Virus record (IMG/VR): IMGVR_UViG_3300049057_000149
Location: 1 to 20,552 of that record
Origin: a virus
Strand: one strand, 5' to 3'
DNA: 20,552 nt
Shown here: positions 13,173 through 20,552 of the stretch, one piece after another
Layout: every line of letters starts with the position of its first letter
Numbering within the stretch: the stretch's first letter is position 1
Position numbers and translations under genes: made by a program
The notes under the pieces: model-generated
Told to the model about the DNA's origin: nothing
Seen by the model: only the letters and a program-made list of their open reading frames with translations
Databases searched by the model: none

Positions 13173-13565
13173 ATGTCTACTACTTTCAAAGGCCCAGTCG
13201 TATCAACAAACGGATTCACGGGCGCACTCACAGGCGCAGTTACTGCTACAACTGCAAGCGCTTCTACTAGCCTCACAGTTGGCGGTGGAACTGCAATCAC
13301 TAAAATTGTTCGCGGACAAGTTACACTCGATCCCGCAGACGTTGCCGCAACTACTGTTGCTGACCAAAACATTACGATTACAGGCGCGACTGCAAACGAT
13401 ACTGTAATCATCAACCCGCCTACTACTGCTGTCACAGCTGGTCTGCTTGTTTGCCAAGCGCACGTTTCAGCATCAAATACGGTCACGGTTCGCCTCTACA
13501 ACACGACTGGCTCAGGGATTGATCTCGCTTCAGGATCTTGGACTTATTGTCTGATCCGATCGTAA
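13173..13565 (+). CDS. small fibre-like virion protein
   Basis: A 130-residue beta-rich protein. The ATG at 13173 has GGAGGA eight bases upstream. The N-terminus, FKGPVVSTNGFTGALTGAVT with repeated Thr/Ala/Ser, is of the trimeric-fibre stalk type. The remainder (DQNITITGATANDTVIINPP, then ASNTVTVRLYNTTGSGIDLA) matches a short beta-sandwich found at the ends of many phage head or tail fibres. It is the first of a row of fibre-type genes and lies next to the coat gene, so a head fibre is possible. Its exact virion location cannot be told. Confidence 0.65.
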   Translation: MSTTFKGPVVSTNGFTGALTGAVTATTASASTSLTVGGGTAITKIVRGQVTLDPADVAATTVADQNITITGATANDTVIINPPTTAVTAGLLVCQAHVSASNTVTVRLYNTTGSGIDLASGSWTYCLIRS

Positions 13566-13581
13566 TAGGGAGGGCTAAACA

Positions 13582-13893
13582 ATGGTTAAGCTCTTCACTA
13601 TCGCGGATAAAGATATCCCGACAGCAGGAACACGAGTTCAAGTCACGTCGACTTCAACGATCATCACTACAGTCGTTTTCCAAGCAAAAACTACGAATAC
13701 AGGGGTCGTCATTATTGGCGACTCCAATGTAGCTGCTGGCCAAGGCCTTGAGCTCTCGCCAGGGGAAACGCTTGCGATCACTGCAGACATGAGTGGTCGC
13801 AGCGGTGGAGACGAGTTGGATCTATCCGACTTCTGGCTGGATACAGCGACGAACGGTAACGACGTCAAAATCTCTTATATTAAAAGGAAGTAA
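13582..13893 (+). CDS. hypothetical small virion protein, 103 residues
   Basis: The ATG at 13582 has GGGAGGG seven bases upstream. The product has a beta-strand pattern: TRVQVTSTSTIITTVVFQAK, then GVVIIGDSNVAAGQGLELSP and GETLAITADMSG. It ends in LDTATNGNDVKISYIKRK. Similar small proteins with a GDSNV and SPGE-type motif occur beside phage fibre and head genes, without a known function. No enzyme motif is visible. It most likely is a minor structural or capsomer-binding protein. Confidence 0.6.
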   Translation: MVKLFTIADKDIPTAGTRVQVTSTSTIITTVVFQAKTTNTGVVIIGDSNVAAGQGLELSPGETLAITADMSGRSGGDELDLSDFWLDTATNGNDVKISYIKRK

Positions 13894-13898
13894 TTAAG

Positions 13899-15281
13899 AT
13901 GCCAGTTGGTGGTGGAAATGAAAGCGGAGGCACAGCAGGTGCTTCGACGGCCTTAGATAATCTAGCAAGTGTAGATGTAAACCAGAATCTTACTAGCACT
14001 ACTGATAACTGGAAGGTCGGCGCAGCTGCTGACAATTCTTGGATCAAGTTTAACGGCTCAACTGGGAGAGTCACACTAGGAACGGGCTTAAATGTAGCAA
14101 TCTTTGATCCGTCCTTAGCGACAGCTACAGCGGGCTACGTTTTTACCTTAGGTAACGGCGATGGCGATGGCTCGTGGGCATTACCTGCTGGCTGCTCCTC
14201 TGTAGCAGGAAATGTAGACACACTAACAGGCGATGTAATCTCTATCCGAGATTCTGCTGCAGCGCAAATAGCGACCCTTCAACAAACCTACGCCAATTAT
14301 AGCGGCGGAAACATGTCAGGTCTCGTCGGAGACAACGACATTCCGACAGGTTTTTTTGGTGTCGTTGGCGAGGACACAGCTACTGCAGCTACCAAACAGT
14401 TACTCATTTCCTCTGGTTCCATCTTAAATACGAGTGCTAACACTACAGGCGATACTGAGATCTATACTGGTTTTATCGCGGACGCTGGGTCTACAGGTTC
14501 GACTACTGGTCAACTCTATCAAGCTACTGGAGACCACTACGGAACAGGGAATACCGGCGCCATCACGCTGCTCACAGGTTCTGCGACAGCAGGCAATTCA
14601 GGTAGCATCACACTCGAACCTGGTACCGCTAGCGGCACTCGCGGAATAATCGACTTAAAAGCGGCGCAGGTTAGGTTTACAGATAACGGCGACGTCAGTT
14701 ATCGCAACACGTATACAGACACGTACTGGGGCACGCATCAGGGCCTGTTTCTTAAAACAGGTGTAGTTGATGCGCCTCTAGCTCTTGCTTCTGAAAGTGC
14801 AACGGCTGCTGGCGACAGCACGAATAGCGTTCGTATGTACTCCGGGTCTAATGCTGTCGCGAACTCGACTGGCAACACGGGCACCGTAGAGTTTTATACG
14901 GGAGGCATCGCAGATGCTGGCGGTTCTGGTGATACTGGGACCATTTACTTCTATCCTGGCGACAATGCAGGCACGGGCGCCTCTGGCGGTGTCGAAATGG
15001 TCGGAGGATACTCCACAGGTGGAAGCACTGGAAACTTCCGTTTTGAAACTGGCGGCGCAGACGGCGCAGGCAACAGCGGAAACATCACATTAAAAACAGG
15101 CGCATCTGTTAGCGGTACACGTGGCTACATTAAGTTCGACGCACTCGTTGCTGTCATGCCGACTGGCACTGCTAGCCCTGCAACTACTTATCCCAATGGC
15201 TCTTGTTACTACAACACTAGCGACAACAAAATCTATGTCCTCAACGGAGGTACGTGGAGAGCTACAGCGGCGCTCACGTAA
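13899..15281 (+). CDS. repetitive beta-rich tail or fibre protein
   Basis: A 460-residue Gly/Thr/Ala-rich protein likely forming a beta-helical fibre or head decoration. The ATG at 13899 has AAGGAAG eight bases upstream. It contains a duplicated module. Residues about 184-253 (EIYTGFIADAG, then GNSGSITLEPGTASGTRGII) recur as about 328-413 (EFYTGGIADAG, then GNSGNITLKTGASVSGTRGY). The C-terminal part YPNGSCYYNTSDNKIYVLNG is a common end piece of phage fibres. No adhesin or enzyme motif is seen. The repeats suggest growth by internal duplication. Confidence 0.7.
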   Translation: MPVGGGNESGGTAGASTALDNLASVDVNQNLTSTTDNWKVGAAADNSWIKFNGSTGRVTLGTGLNVAIFDPSLATATAGYVFTLGNGDGDGSWALPAGCSSVAGNVDTLTGDVISIRDSAAAQIATLQQTYANYSGGNMSGLVGDNDIPTGFFGVVGEDTATAATKQLLISSGSILNTSANTTGDTEIYTGFIADAGSTGSTTGQLYQATGDHYGTGNTGAITLLTGSATAGNSGSITLEPGTASGTRGIIDLKAAQVRFTDNGDVSYRNTYTDTYWGTHQGLFLKTGVVDAPLALASESATAAGDSTNSVRMYSGSNAVANSTGNTGTVEFYTGGIADAGGSGDTGTIYFYPGDNAGTGASGGVEMVGGYSTGGSTGNFRFETGGADGAGNSGNITLKTGASVSGTRGYIKFDALVAVMPTGTASPATTYPNGSCYYNTSDNKIYVLNGGTWRATAALT

Positions 15282-15293
15282 TAGAGGTGTCGT

Positions 15294-16127
15294 ATGCCAA
15301 TCAACATTCGTGATGGCGGCGGTTCAAGCTCCCCGACTACAACTCGTGGCGATCTAATCTATCGTGGCGCTAATGCTGATGAGCGGCTCGCAAAAGGTTC
15401 AGCTGGGCAAATGCTGCGAATGGATTTCGCGGGCACCGATCCAACTTGGGCCGATCGTTTTTCCCCTTCTCGTGAATCGATAATTTTTGAAGACTGGCGC
15501 GGTGGTACTGCCTTCGGTACGAACGTAGGCATCTACACTTGGTCGAATACGTCTGGCTCCTCTGGCGCCGCTGCCATGAACCTGACGACATTAAACAATG
15601 CTAAGCGCCCTGGTATCCTTCGTCAGCGTGTCGCAACCAACGGCGCCTACATCATTAATTCCATGTGGACTGATAAGCTCTTTGGTGGCGGCACATGCTT
15701 CTTTGAAACGGCTGTTTACTTTGCGCAGTTAAACAACGGTACTGACGATGTTCTTTGGTCGGCTGGCTTCCATTCAGCAACTAACGCGTCGGAAGCCCAA
15801 CATGGTGTCTACTTCCTTTACGACAATTCGAACGCCAAAATTCAACTAGTAACTGCTACTTCGGGAACGCGAACGAAGACAGCTGTTGGCAGCGACCTAG
15901 CAGCTACTACTTGGTATCGCTTTGGCTACCTCGTAAATGCAGCGGGCACCTCAGTACAAGCCTACATCAATGGCGTTGCTGTTGGCGCGCCAAATACGAC
16001 TAACTTTCCGCTCTCCAGCACAGGCTTAAGCATCCAGACAGCTAAGGCCGCAGGTAACGGTACGTGCGACGTATGGAACGACTACATTTACGTCCACGAA
16101 ATCTTCTCAGCTGCAAGGGAGGCGTAA
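15294..16127 (+). CDS. tail-fibre protein with lectin-like C-terminus
   Basis: A 277-residue protein with start ATG 15294, AGAGG upstream. Residues 15-52, TTTRGDLIYRGANADERLAK followed by GSAGQMLRMDFAGTDPTW, are a familiar fibre stalk motif. The C-terminal part (about 60-275) is a beta-sandwich: CFFETAVYFAQLNNGTDDVL, then HGVYFLYDNSNAKIQLVTAT, TWYRFGYLVNAAGTSVQAYI and NDYIYVHEIFSAAREA. The pattern is like concanavalin-type glycan-binding domains. It may bind host surface sugars. The fibre assignment is good; the ligand is unknown. Confidence 0.75.
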   Translation: MPINIRDGGGSSSPTTTRGDLIYRGANADERLAKGSAGQMLRMDFAGTDPTWADRFSPSRESIIFEDWRGGTAFGTNVGIYTWSNTSGSSGAAAMNLTTLNNAKRPGILRQRVATNGAYIINSMWTDKLFGGGTCFFETAVYFAQLNNGTDDVLWSAGFHSATNASEAQHGVYFLYDNSNAKIQLVTATSGTRTKTAVGSDLAATTWYRFGYLVNAAGTSVQAYINGVAVGAPNTTNFPLSSTGLSIQTAKAAGNGTCDVWNDYIYVHEIFSAAREA

Positions 16128-16129
16128 CA

Positions 16130-16390
16130 GTGTTTGTCGTTATGTTTACCTATGGAGAGTTAGAGCCTACTTGGGAAAATCGACAGTTTCCTGCTGACTA
16201 CCCAGCCCTTTGCTATGAATACGCGACTGAGGCTGATGCGCGCATGGCTTACCCGGATAAAGAGCCAATGGAGCGCGATACGTATACAGCATTACAGCGC
16301 GCGAAGGCTGAGCAGTATGCTTCGGAGCTAGCTGAAGCCGAAGCCCATCTTAATGACCCACCGACTTGGTGGCAGTTTTGGAGATGGTAG
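16130..16390 (+). CDS. hypothetical 86-residue protein
   Basis: The start is GTG 16130 with AAGGGAGG seven bases upstream, inside the end of the fibre gene's trailing region; an ATG at 16064 lies within that gene and is not preferred. The product begins MFVVMFTYGELEPTWENRQF, has a helical charged middle (RDTYTALQRAKAEQYASELA) and a striking aromatic end, PPTWWQFWRW. Tryptophan-rich ends of this type occur in small membrane-associated or assembly proteins. No family is recognised. Position suggests a fibre accessory, such as a chaperone. Confidence 0.55.
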   Translation: MFVVMFTYGELEPTWENRQFPADYPALCYEYATEADARMAYPDKEPMERDTYTALQRAKAEQYASELAEAEAHLNDPPTWWQFWRW

Positions 16391-16393
16391 TCC

Positions 16394-16687
16394 ATGGCTA
16401 ACGCTACTAACGGCAACACAATTTACATTGATACTACAGGCGACGTAACGACTAAAAAGAATGTGCGCGTGCCCTATGTTACGGTCAGCGCCTCTTCAGC
16501 TAATGCCGTTTTACTGCTCTCAGATCCAGATGGCACCAATAAGATTGACCTTCGAGTGGCCGCAGCCGGCGAGACACAATTATTTGATTTTTCTGAGCAG
16601 CCCCTCCTTTTCCCAAATGGAATTAAAGCGGAGACGGTAACCAACGCTATTGCGACTGTAGTTTATAGTATCGGAGGAGGTAGCTAG
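16394..16687 (+). CDS. hypothetical small virion protein, 97 residues
   Basis: The ATG at 16394 has GGAGA nine bases upstream, overlapping the end of the previous gene. It is a beta-rich protein: NGNTIYIDTTGDVTTKKNVR, then ANAVLLLSDPDGTNKIDLRV and GETQLFDFSEQPLLFPNGIK, ending in VVYSIGGGS. It resembles small proteins of unknown function placed among phage head or tail genes. The last codons contain the ribosome site of the next gene (GGAGGAGG). No enzymatic motif is visible. Confidence 0.6.
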   Translation: MANATNGNTIYIDTTGDVTTKKNVRVPYVTVSASSANAVLLLSDPDGTNKIDLRVAAAGETQLFDFSEQPLLFPNGIKAETVTNAIATVVYSIGGGS

Positions 16688-16688
16688 G

Positions 16689-18362
16689 ATGGCTATTTAC
16701 CAGGTAAAGGACTTTGCCGACATTGTCGACTCAGTCATGGAAGAGCTGAAGTTCGACTCTAGCGACTCTACAGAAGAGACGCGGATTAAGCGTGACATCA
16801 ACATGGTTTACCTCGATGAGGTCGTTCCGTTTAAGCGATGGAAATGGCTTACTGGCGAGGTTCTTAAAGAGCATAAGCCTTATTTAGGTGTTAGCACTGT
16901 CTCCGTTACGCCAGACTCTACGACTATTACGTTCGCTGTTGCCCCGTCTACTTCTAAGACTGGCTACTGGTTCGCAACTGATACTCACAACGAAATCTAT
17001 AAGATTAGTGCTCATACGGCAGGCGCAACGTCAGCTACCCTCACGAGTCCTTATACAGGCGCGCTCAATGCTACAGCGGCCTATAAAGTATGGACTGACC
17101 AGATTAATTTACCTACGGATGCACGTGAAGTCGTCGAGGTATGGCACCAATATTACAAGGCGCCGGTTGAGCCGCGCGGACTCCAGGAGATTTTGCGTTT
17201 GGTCGCTGAATCGCCTAAGTGTGAAGGGCGCCCCGCGTTCTATTACGTTGGCGACTACGAAGATCCGACATCAGGTACCGACGAGACTGAGTCCGATCGT
17301 TATAGAACGATTAAAATCTACCCGTCTATCTATCCCAACTCTACGACCCTTCACATTAACTACACGAAGGAAGTAAGCCCGCTTGAGGATGATGGCGACG
17401 AACCAGCGATGCCTCTTGAAGATCGTATAGTTCTCGTTTATGGCGCTCTCTCGCGAGCATGGGCGCGTAACCGTAATCCAGAAGAGGCAGCCCGCAACCA
17501 AGCAATGTTTGAGAACAAACTTGCGAGGATGGCCGGGCGTACGGAAGACACGTTTGACAAGCCAACGATAACGCCTGACTCAAACTACATGATGCGCAAG
17601 CGCGGTCCTCGCGTTGGTCGTATCCGTGGCGATGGCTCGCTGACTGGTGGCAGCTCATACACAATCCCGTCGTATCTCGCAGGTACGACAATCAATGGTG
17701 CTACGATAACTGGCAACGTTACTGTTAGCGCTGGTATTACGATCGACGGGCGCGATCTCTCTGTCGATGGTACAGCGATGGATGCCCACATTGCGGCGAC
17801 TACTGGTGTCCACGGCGCTACAGGCAGTGTCGTAGGAACTAGCGACACGCAAACACTTACTAATAAGACGATCGACGCCGACTCTAACACGATCACAAAC
17901 ATCGAGAACGCTGACATCAAGTCTGGCGCCGCCATCTCACTAAGTAAACTTGCATCGCTCGACACCTCAATTGTCGCAATTACGAACGGAAGTGGCGTCC
18001 TCGCCTCTTCAGCAATCACTGCAACTGAACTTACTTACCTAGACGACGTCGCAGCCCTGACCTCAGTAGTCCTCACTGACAACACAACAAACGGGACCGC
18101 AGTCACACTCACGGCAACATGGACAGTCGCAGTACTCTCCTACTCAGTCGTTAGAGGGGCCGCCAACTTAGACGCCGGTCACATTTACTTAATCAACGAT
18201 GGGACGAACGTTAACGTCGCGGTAGCCGGCGCAAGTCTTGGAACTACGGGCGTTACATTCAATGGAACCATTAGCGGTTCAGACGTCCTCTTAAGGTACA
18301 CGACAACTAGCACAGGCTCCGATGCGGCCCTTAAGTACAAATTGCATAAGTGGAGTGCCTAA
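16689..18362 (+). CDS. head-tail adaptor fused to fibre stalk
   Basis: A 557-residue protein. The ATG at 16689 has GGAGGAGG eight bases upstream. The N-terminal 300 residues look like a podovirus-type adaptor: DFADIVDSVMEELKFDSSDS, RDINMVYLDEVVPFKRWKWL, LPTDAREVVEVWHQYYK, and IKIYPSIYP through PLEDRIVLVYGALSRAWARN. From about 305 the protein changes to fibre sequence, Gly/Thr-rich and with HIAATTGVHGATGSVVGT, then TQTLTNKTIDADSNTITNIE, and a beta-rich tip from about 460 (LTDNTTNGTAVTLTATWTVA). A single chain joining an adaptor to a fibre stalk and tip is unusual. The N-terminal family call is moderate. The C-terminal fibre call is firm. Confidence 0.72.
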   Translation: MAIYQVKDFADIVDSVMEELKFDSSDSTEETRIKRDINMVYLDEVVPFKRWKWLTGEVLKEHKPYLGVSTVSVTPDSTTITFAVAPSTSKTGYWFATDTHNEIYKISAHTAGATSATLTSPYTGALNATAAYKVWTDQINLPTDAREVVEVWHQYYKAPVEPRGLQEILRLVAESPKCEGRPAFYYVGDYEDPTSGTDETESDRYRTIKIYPSIYPNSTTLHINYTKEVSPLEDDGDEPAMPLEDRIVLVYGALSRAWARNRNPEEAARNQAMFENKLARMAGRTEDTFDKPTITPDSNYMMRKRGPRVGRIRGDGSLTGGSSYTIPSYLAGTTINGATITGNVTVSAGITIDGRDLSVDGTAMDAHIAATTGVHGATGSVVGTSDTQTLTNKTIDADSNTITNIENADIKSGAAISLSKLASLDTSIVAITNGSGVLASSAITATELTYLDDVAALTSVVLTDNTTNGTAVTLTATWTVAVLSYSVVRGAANLDAGHIYLINDGTNVNVAVAGASLGTTGVTFNGTISGSDVLLRYTTTSTGSDAALKYKLHKWSA

Positions 18363-19726
18363 TGGCTAACGAACTTAAGGTACAAGGCGATTTAAAGGTA
18401 ACAGGGACAGCAGATTTAAGTGGCGGCGTGACGCTGCCAGCTGGTGGAGTTGAGCGAAGCGAAATTGCGACTGGCACAGCCTCTCATGTCGTAATTAATG
18501 CGGGCGACGGCTCTCTGTCTTCTGAGGCAACACTTGCTAAGTCTCGTGGTGGCGCAGGCGCTGACATGTCATCGGTCACCTTCCCCTCTAGCGGAACGCT
18601 CGTAACTGAGGCAGGCTCGCAGACGCTTACTAACAAGACGCTCACAGCTCCCGTCATCTCTACGATCAGCAATACAGGCACAATCACACTGCCGACAGCA
18701 ACTGATACACTCGTCGGAAAAGACACGACTGACACACTCACCAATAAGACCATCAGTGGGGCCAGCAATACAATTACGAACGTGTCGTTAACTGCTGGTG
18801 TGACGGGTACTCTACCAATTGGCAACGGTGGTACTGGGCAGACGACAGCGCAAGCAGCTATCGATGCCTTATTACCAGACCAAACTGGCAATTCGGGTAA
18901 ATTCGTCACGACCAACGGGACAACAGCTAGCTGGGGCACTGTCGCAGGCAGCGCCTTAGCAGTTGTATCTAAAACCACTACTTATACGGCTACAACTAGC
19001 GATGACTTAATTCTCTGTACGGCGGCTTCAGCATGGACTTTAACTCTTTATGCAGCTGCCAGTAACTCCGGAAAAGTTCTTAGAATCAAAAAGACTGACG
19101 CAAATTTTAACGCAATCACAATTGATGGCAACGCCAGTGAGACAATCGATGGTGCAACGACTACTACGATCAATTCTCAGTACGAGGAACTTACCGTAAT
19201 CTGCGACGGGTCGAACTGGCATATTCTAGACAGGCGAATTCCAAGCACATGGACTGATTTCCCGTCTGTCGCCGCAGGAACACTGATTAAAGCCGTCACC
19301 ACAAACCCAACATATGGCACAGTCGCAATGAACAAAGCTCGCTGGCGACGTGTCGGAGCAGATATGGAAATTTGGTGGGATTACCATCAAAGTACGGCTG
19401 GAACCGACGGAAGCGGAACATACCTTTTCGATATGTCAGGAACAGGCGTAACAATGGATACAACTCAGGCGCCAGCATCCACAACGACAACTTTTGGCCC
19501 TCAAACAGCCGCAACCGTTGGCGTATGGTCCGGCCAAACAACCACGGCATACGCTCAAGGTGAAGTTAGAATGTACAATTCGACTCAGCTTTACGTACAT
19601 CACAACTATGCGTCTACGTCTGGAGGCGCAGACGCTTCAGTGTGGGGAGCCACATTCCCATTCGGGTCTGGCGCTAAAAAATACTCTATCAGGGCGTTGG
19701 TCCCGATCTCCGGTTGGAACGGATAA
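18362..19726 (+). CDS. tail fibre protein
   Basis: A 454-residue fibre. The ATG at 18362 overlaps the previous stop by one base (TAATG), so translation is probably coupled. The stalk starts MANELKVQGDLKVTGTADLS and carries LAKSRGGAGADMSSVTFPSS, two TLTNKT modules at about 88-93 and 125-130, and TLPIGNGGTGQTTAQAAIDA. Next comes a beta-domain at about 200-290 (SAWTLTLYAAASNSGKVLRI). The C-terminal domain from about 295 (KARWRRVGADMEIWWDYHQS through SGTYLFDMSGTG) is a tip found on many phage tail fibres. It may bind the receptor. The product shares its stalk modules with the upstream adaptor-fibre protein. Confidence 0.85.
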   Translation: MANELKVQGDLKVTGTADLSGGVTLPAGGVERSEIATGTASHVVINAGDGSLSSEATLAKSRGGAGADMSSVTFPSSGTLVTEAGSQTLTNKTLTAPVISTISNTGTITLPTATDTLVGKDTTDTLTNKTISGASNTITNVSLTAGVTGTLPIGNGGTGQTTAQAAIDALLPDQTGNSGKFVTTNGTTASWGTVAGSALAVVSKTTTYTATTSDDLILCTAASAWTLTLYAAASNSGKVLRIKKTDANFNAITIDGNASETIDGATTTTINSQYEELTVICDGSNWHILDRRIPSTWTDFPSVAAGTLIKAVTTNPTYGTVAMNKARWRRVGADMEIWWDYHQSTAGTDGSGTYLFDMSGTGVTMDTTQAPASTTTTFGPQTAATVGVWSGQTTTAYAQGEVRMYNSTQLYVHHNYASTSGGADASVWGATFPFGSGAKKYSIRALVPISGWNG

Positions 19727-19743
19727 CACAAGGAAGTTAAGCA

Positions 19744-20552
19744 ATGGCCCGCAGGACGCAGGTCTTTCAACAAATACCATGGACGGGAGGACTGAATAGT
19801 TCAGTTGATCCAGGCGTACTTCCGCCAAACGATCTTGTTATTTGTGATAACGTTGTTAACTCTACCGCTGGCAGCCGGCTTAAGCGCGAGGGCTTGTCGT
19901 ACATTGACTCAGCAGTTCCCGCAACCACTTACCGCTCCTCTAGCGGCACAGATCGCACACTAGTATTCGCGTCATCTGTCAGCATAGCTGCTCCAGCTAA
20001 TCAGATTTTGTGTGTCGGCGAAAAGATCACCGTCGCGGGAGCTGGTAACTCCATCTATAACTGCACGGGCGGTACGATAAGCGCCATTAGCACTACCACC
20101 ACGACAAACGACACAATCACTTACACATTCGTTGGCGCTACGTCGGTAGCTGAAGGCTCGACAGCGGATACTGCTGCAGTTGTAACTAAGTATAGCAACG
20201 TTCTAGGCGTGTTCGACTTCTGGTACTACAGCTCTAGTAATCAGGTAAAAGAGCAACTTACAATCGGTATCACCGACCAACCAAAAATCTTTAAATATGA
20301 TTCAGCTGGTCGGCGCGTAGAACTCACTAAACATGCGGCAGCTACAGCGCTCACCGGCACCATCTCGAGCTGCGACATCAGGTCGTTCAATGAGCGACTC
20401 GTCATGACCTTCTCAGGCATTAACAACACGCCAAAGTTCTGGGACCCGAACGGCGGGACTACAACTTGGGAAGACTTACCTGGTACGCCACCTGATGCAG
20501 AATTCATGCAAATACATCTTGGTCGTTTGTGGATGAATGATAAGACAAATAG
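19744..20552 (+). CDS. tail structural protein, partial
   Basis: The ATG at 19744 has AGGAAG seven bases upstream, and the frame stays open for 269 codons to the window edge. The N-terminal stretch FQQIPWTGGLNSSVDPGVLP followed by NDLVICDNVVNSTAGSRLKR and EGLSYID is a pattern common in large podovirus tail hub, nozzle-like or stabilisation proteins. Later segments (LGVFDFWYYSSSNQVKEQLT, DIRSFNERLVMTFSGINNTP, MQIHLGRLWMNDKTN) look beta-propeller-like, with recurring WD-type strand ends. Family placement is moderate, and the C-terminus is missing. Confidence 0.65.
   Translation, partial: MARRTQVFQQIPWTGGLNSSVDPGVLPPNDLVICDNVVNSTAGSRLKREGLSYIDSAVPATTYRSSSGTDRTLVFASSVSIAAPANQILCVGEKITVAGAGNSIYNCTGGTISAISTTTTTNDTITYTFVGATSVAEGSTADTAAVVTKYSNVLGVFDFWYYSSSNQVKEQLTIGITDQPKIFKYDSAGRRVELTKHAAATALTGTISSCDIRSFNERLVMTFSGINNTPKFWDPNGGTTTWEDLPGTPPDAEFMQIHLGRLWMNDKTN

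Noticed and set aside
17585-18019. Reverse-strand 144-codon frame with hydrophobic character
   Set aside because: The hydrophobic look comes from antisense reading of Thr/Ala-rich fibre codons; no ribosome site.
18484-18978. Reverse-strand 164-codon frame
   Set aside because: Same antisense effect within the fibre gene; Val/Pro-rich composition is typical of such shadows.

Overview
The window looks like part of a tailed double-stranded DNA bacteriophage genome. Nearly all of it is accounted for by a lysis pair, a primase-helicase, a small leftward accessory operon, and a long rightward packaging, capsid and fibre operon. A lipoprotein with a clear lipobox, together with a peptidoglycan peptidase, suggests a Gram-negative host; this is inference. 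The order large terminase, ~737-residue P22-sized portal, scaffold, decoration protein, major capsid protein, adaptor-like protein, with no tape-measure gene seen, favours a short-tailed (podovirus-like) virion. The tail genes continue past the right edge, so this is not proven. No integrase, transposase, tRNA or CRISPR array was seen.

Left part (1-3464). A truncated M15-type endolysin is read leftward, preceded by an overlapping 49-residue holin-like membrane protein. Across a 270-bp divergent gap, a 690-residue fused primase and superfamily 3 helicase is read rightward from a TTG start. Directly after it lies a 220-bp zone with nine GGGTGC/GCACCC copies around an AT-rich stretch, a candidate replication origin. 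A 93-residue unknown gene follows.

Leftward accessory operon (4405-3375). Four small genes are tightly packed or overlapping: a 44-residue protein, a 135-residue protein, a 94-residue coiled-coil lipoprotein and a 29-residue membrane peptide overlapping it by four bases. The last two may form an envelope or lysis pair. A 750-bp AT-rich, apparently non-coding region (4446-5207) separates this operon from the late genes. It holds candidate divergent promoters and G-rich repeats just ahead of the small terminase, where a packaging site would be expected.

Right part (5208-20552). The order is small terminase, HNH endonuclease, large terminase (all overlapping), portal, a 92-residue protein, scaffold, an unknown 159-residue protein, decoration protein and major capsid protein. 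Then come nine consecutive genes for beta-rich virion, fibre and adaptor proteins. One is an apparent head-tail adaptor fused to a tail-fibre stalk; the last is an incomplete tail structural gene. Most of these genes have strong Shine-Dalgarno sites and short gaps, consistent with one late transcription unit.

The main points to check are the candidate iteron origin, the lipoprotein plus membrane-peptide pair, a GC-rich dispersed repeat (core CTGCTGCC / GGCAGCTGCC) found after stop codons and inside two genes, the adaptor-fibre fusion, and several genes of 29-49 codons that length cut-offs would miss.
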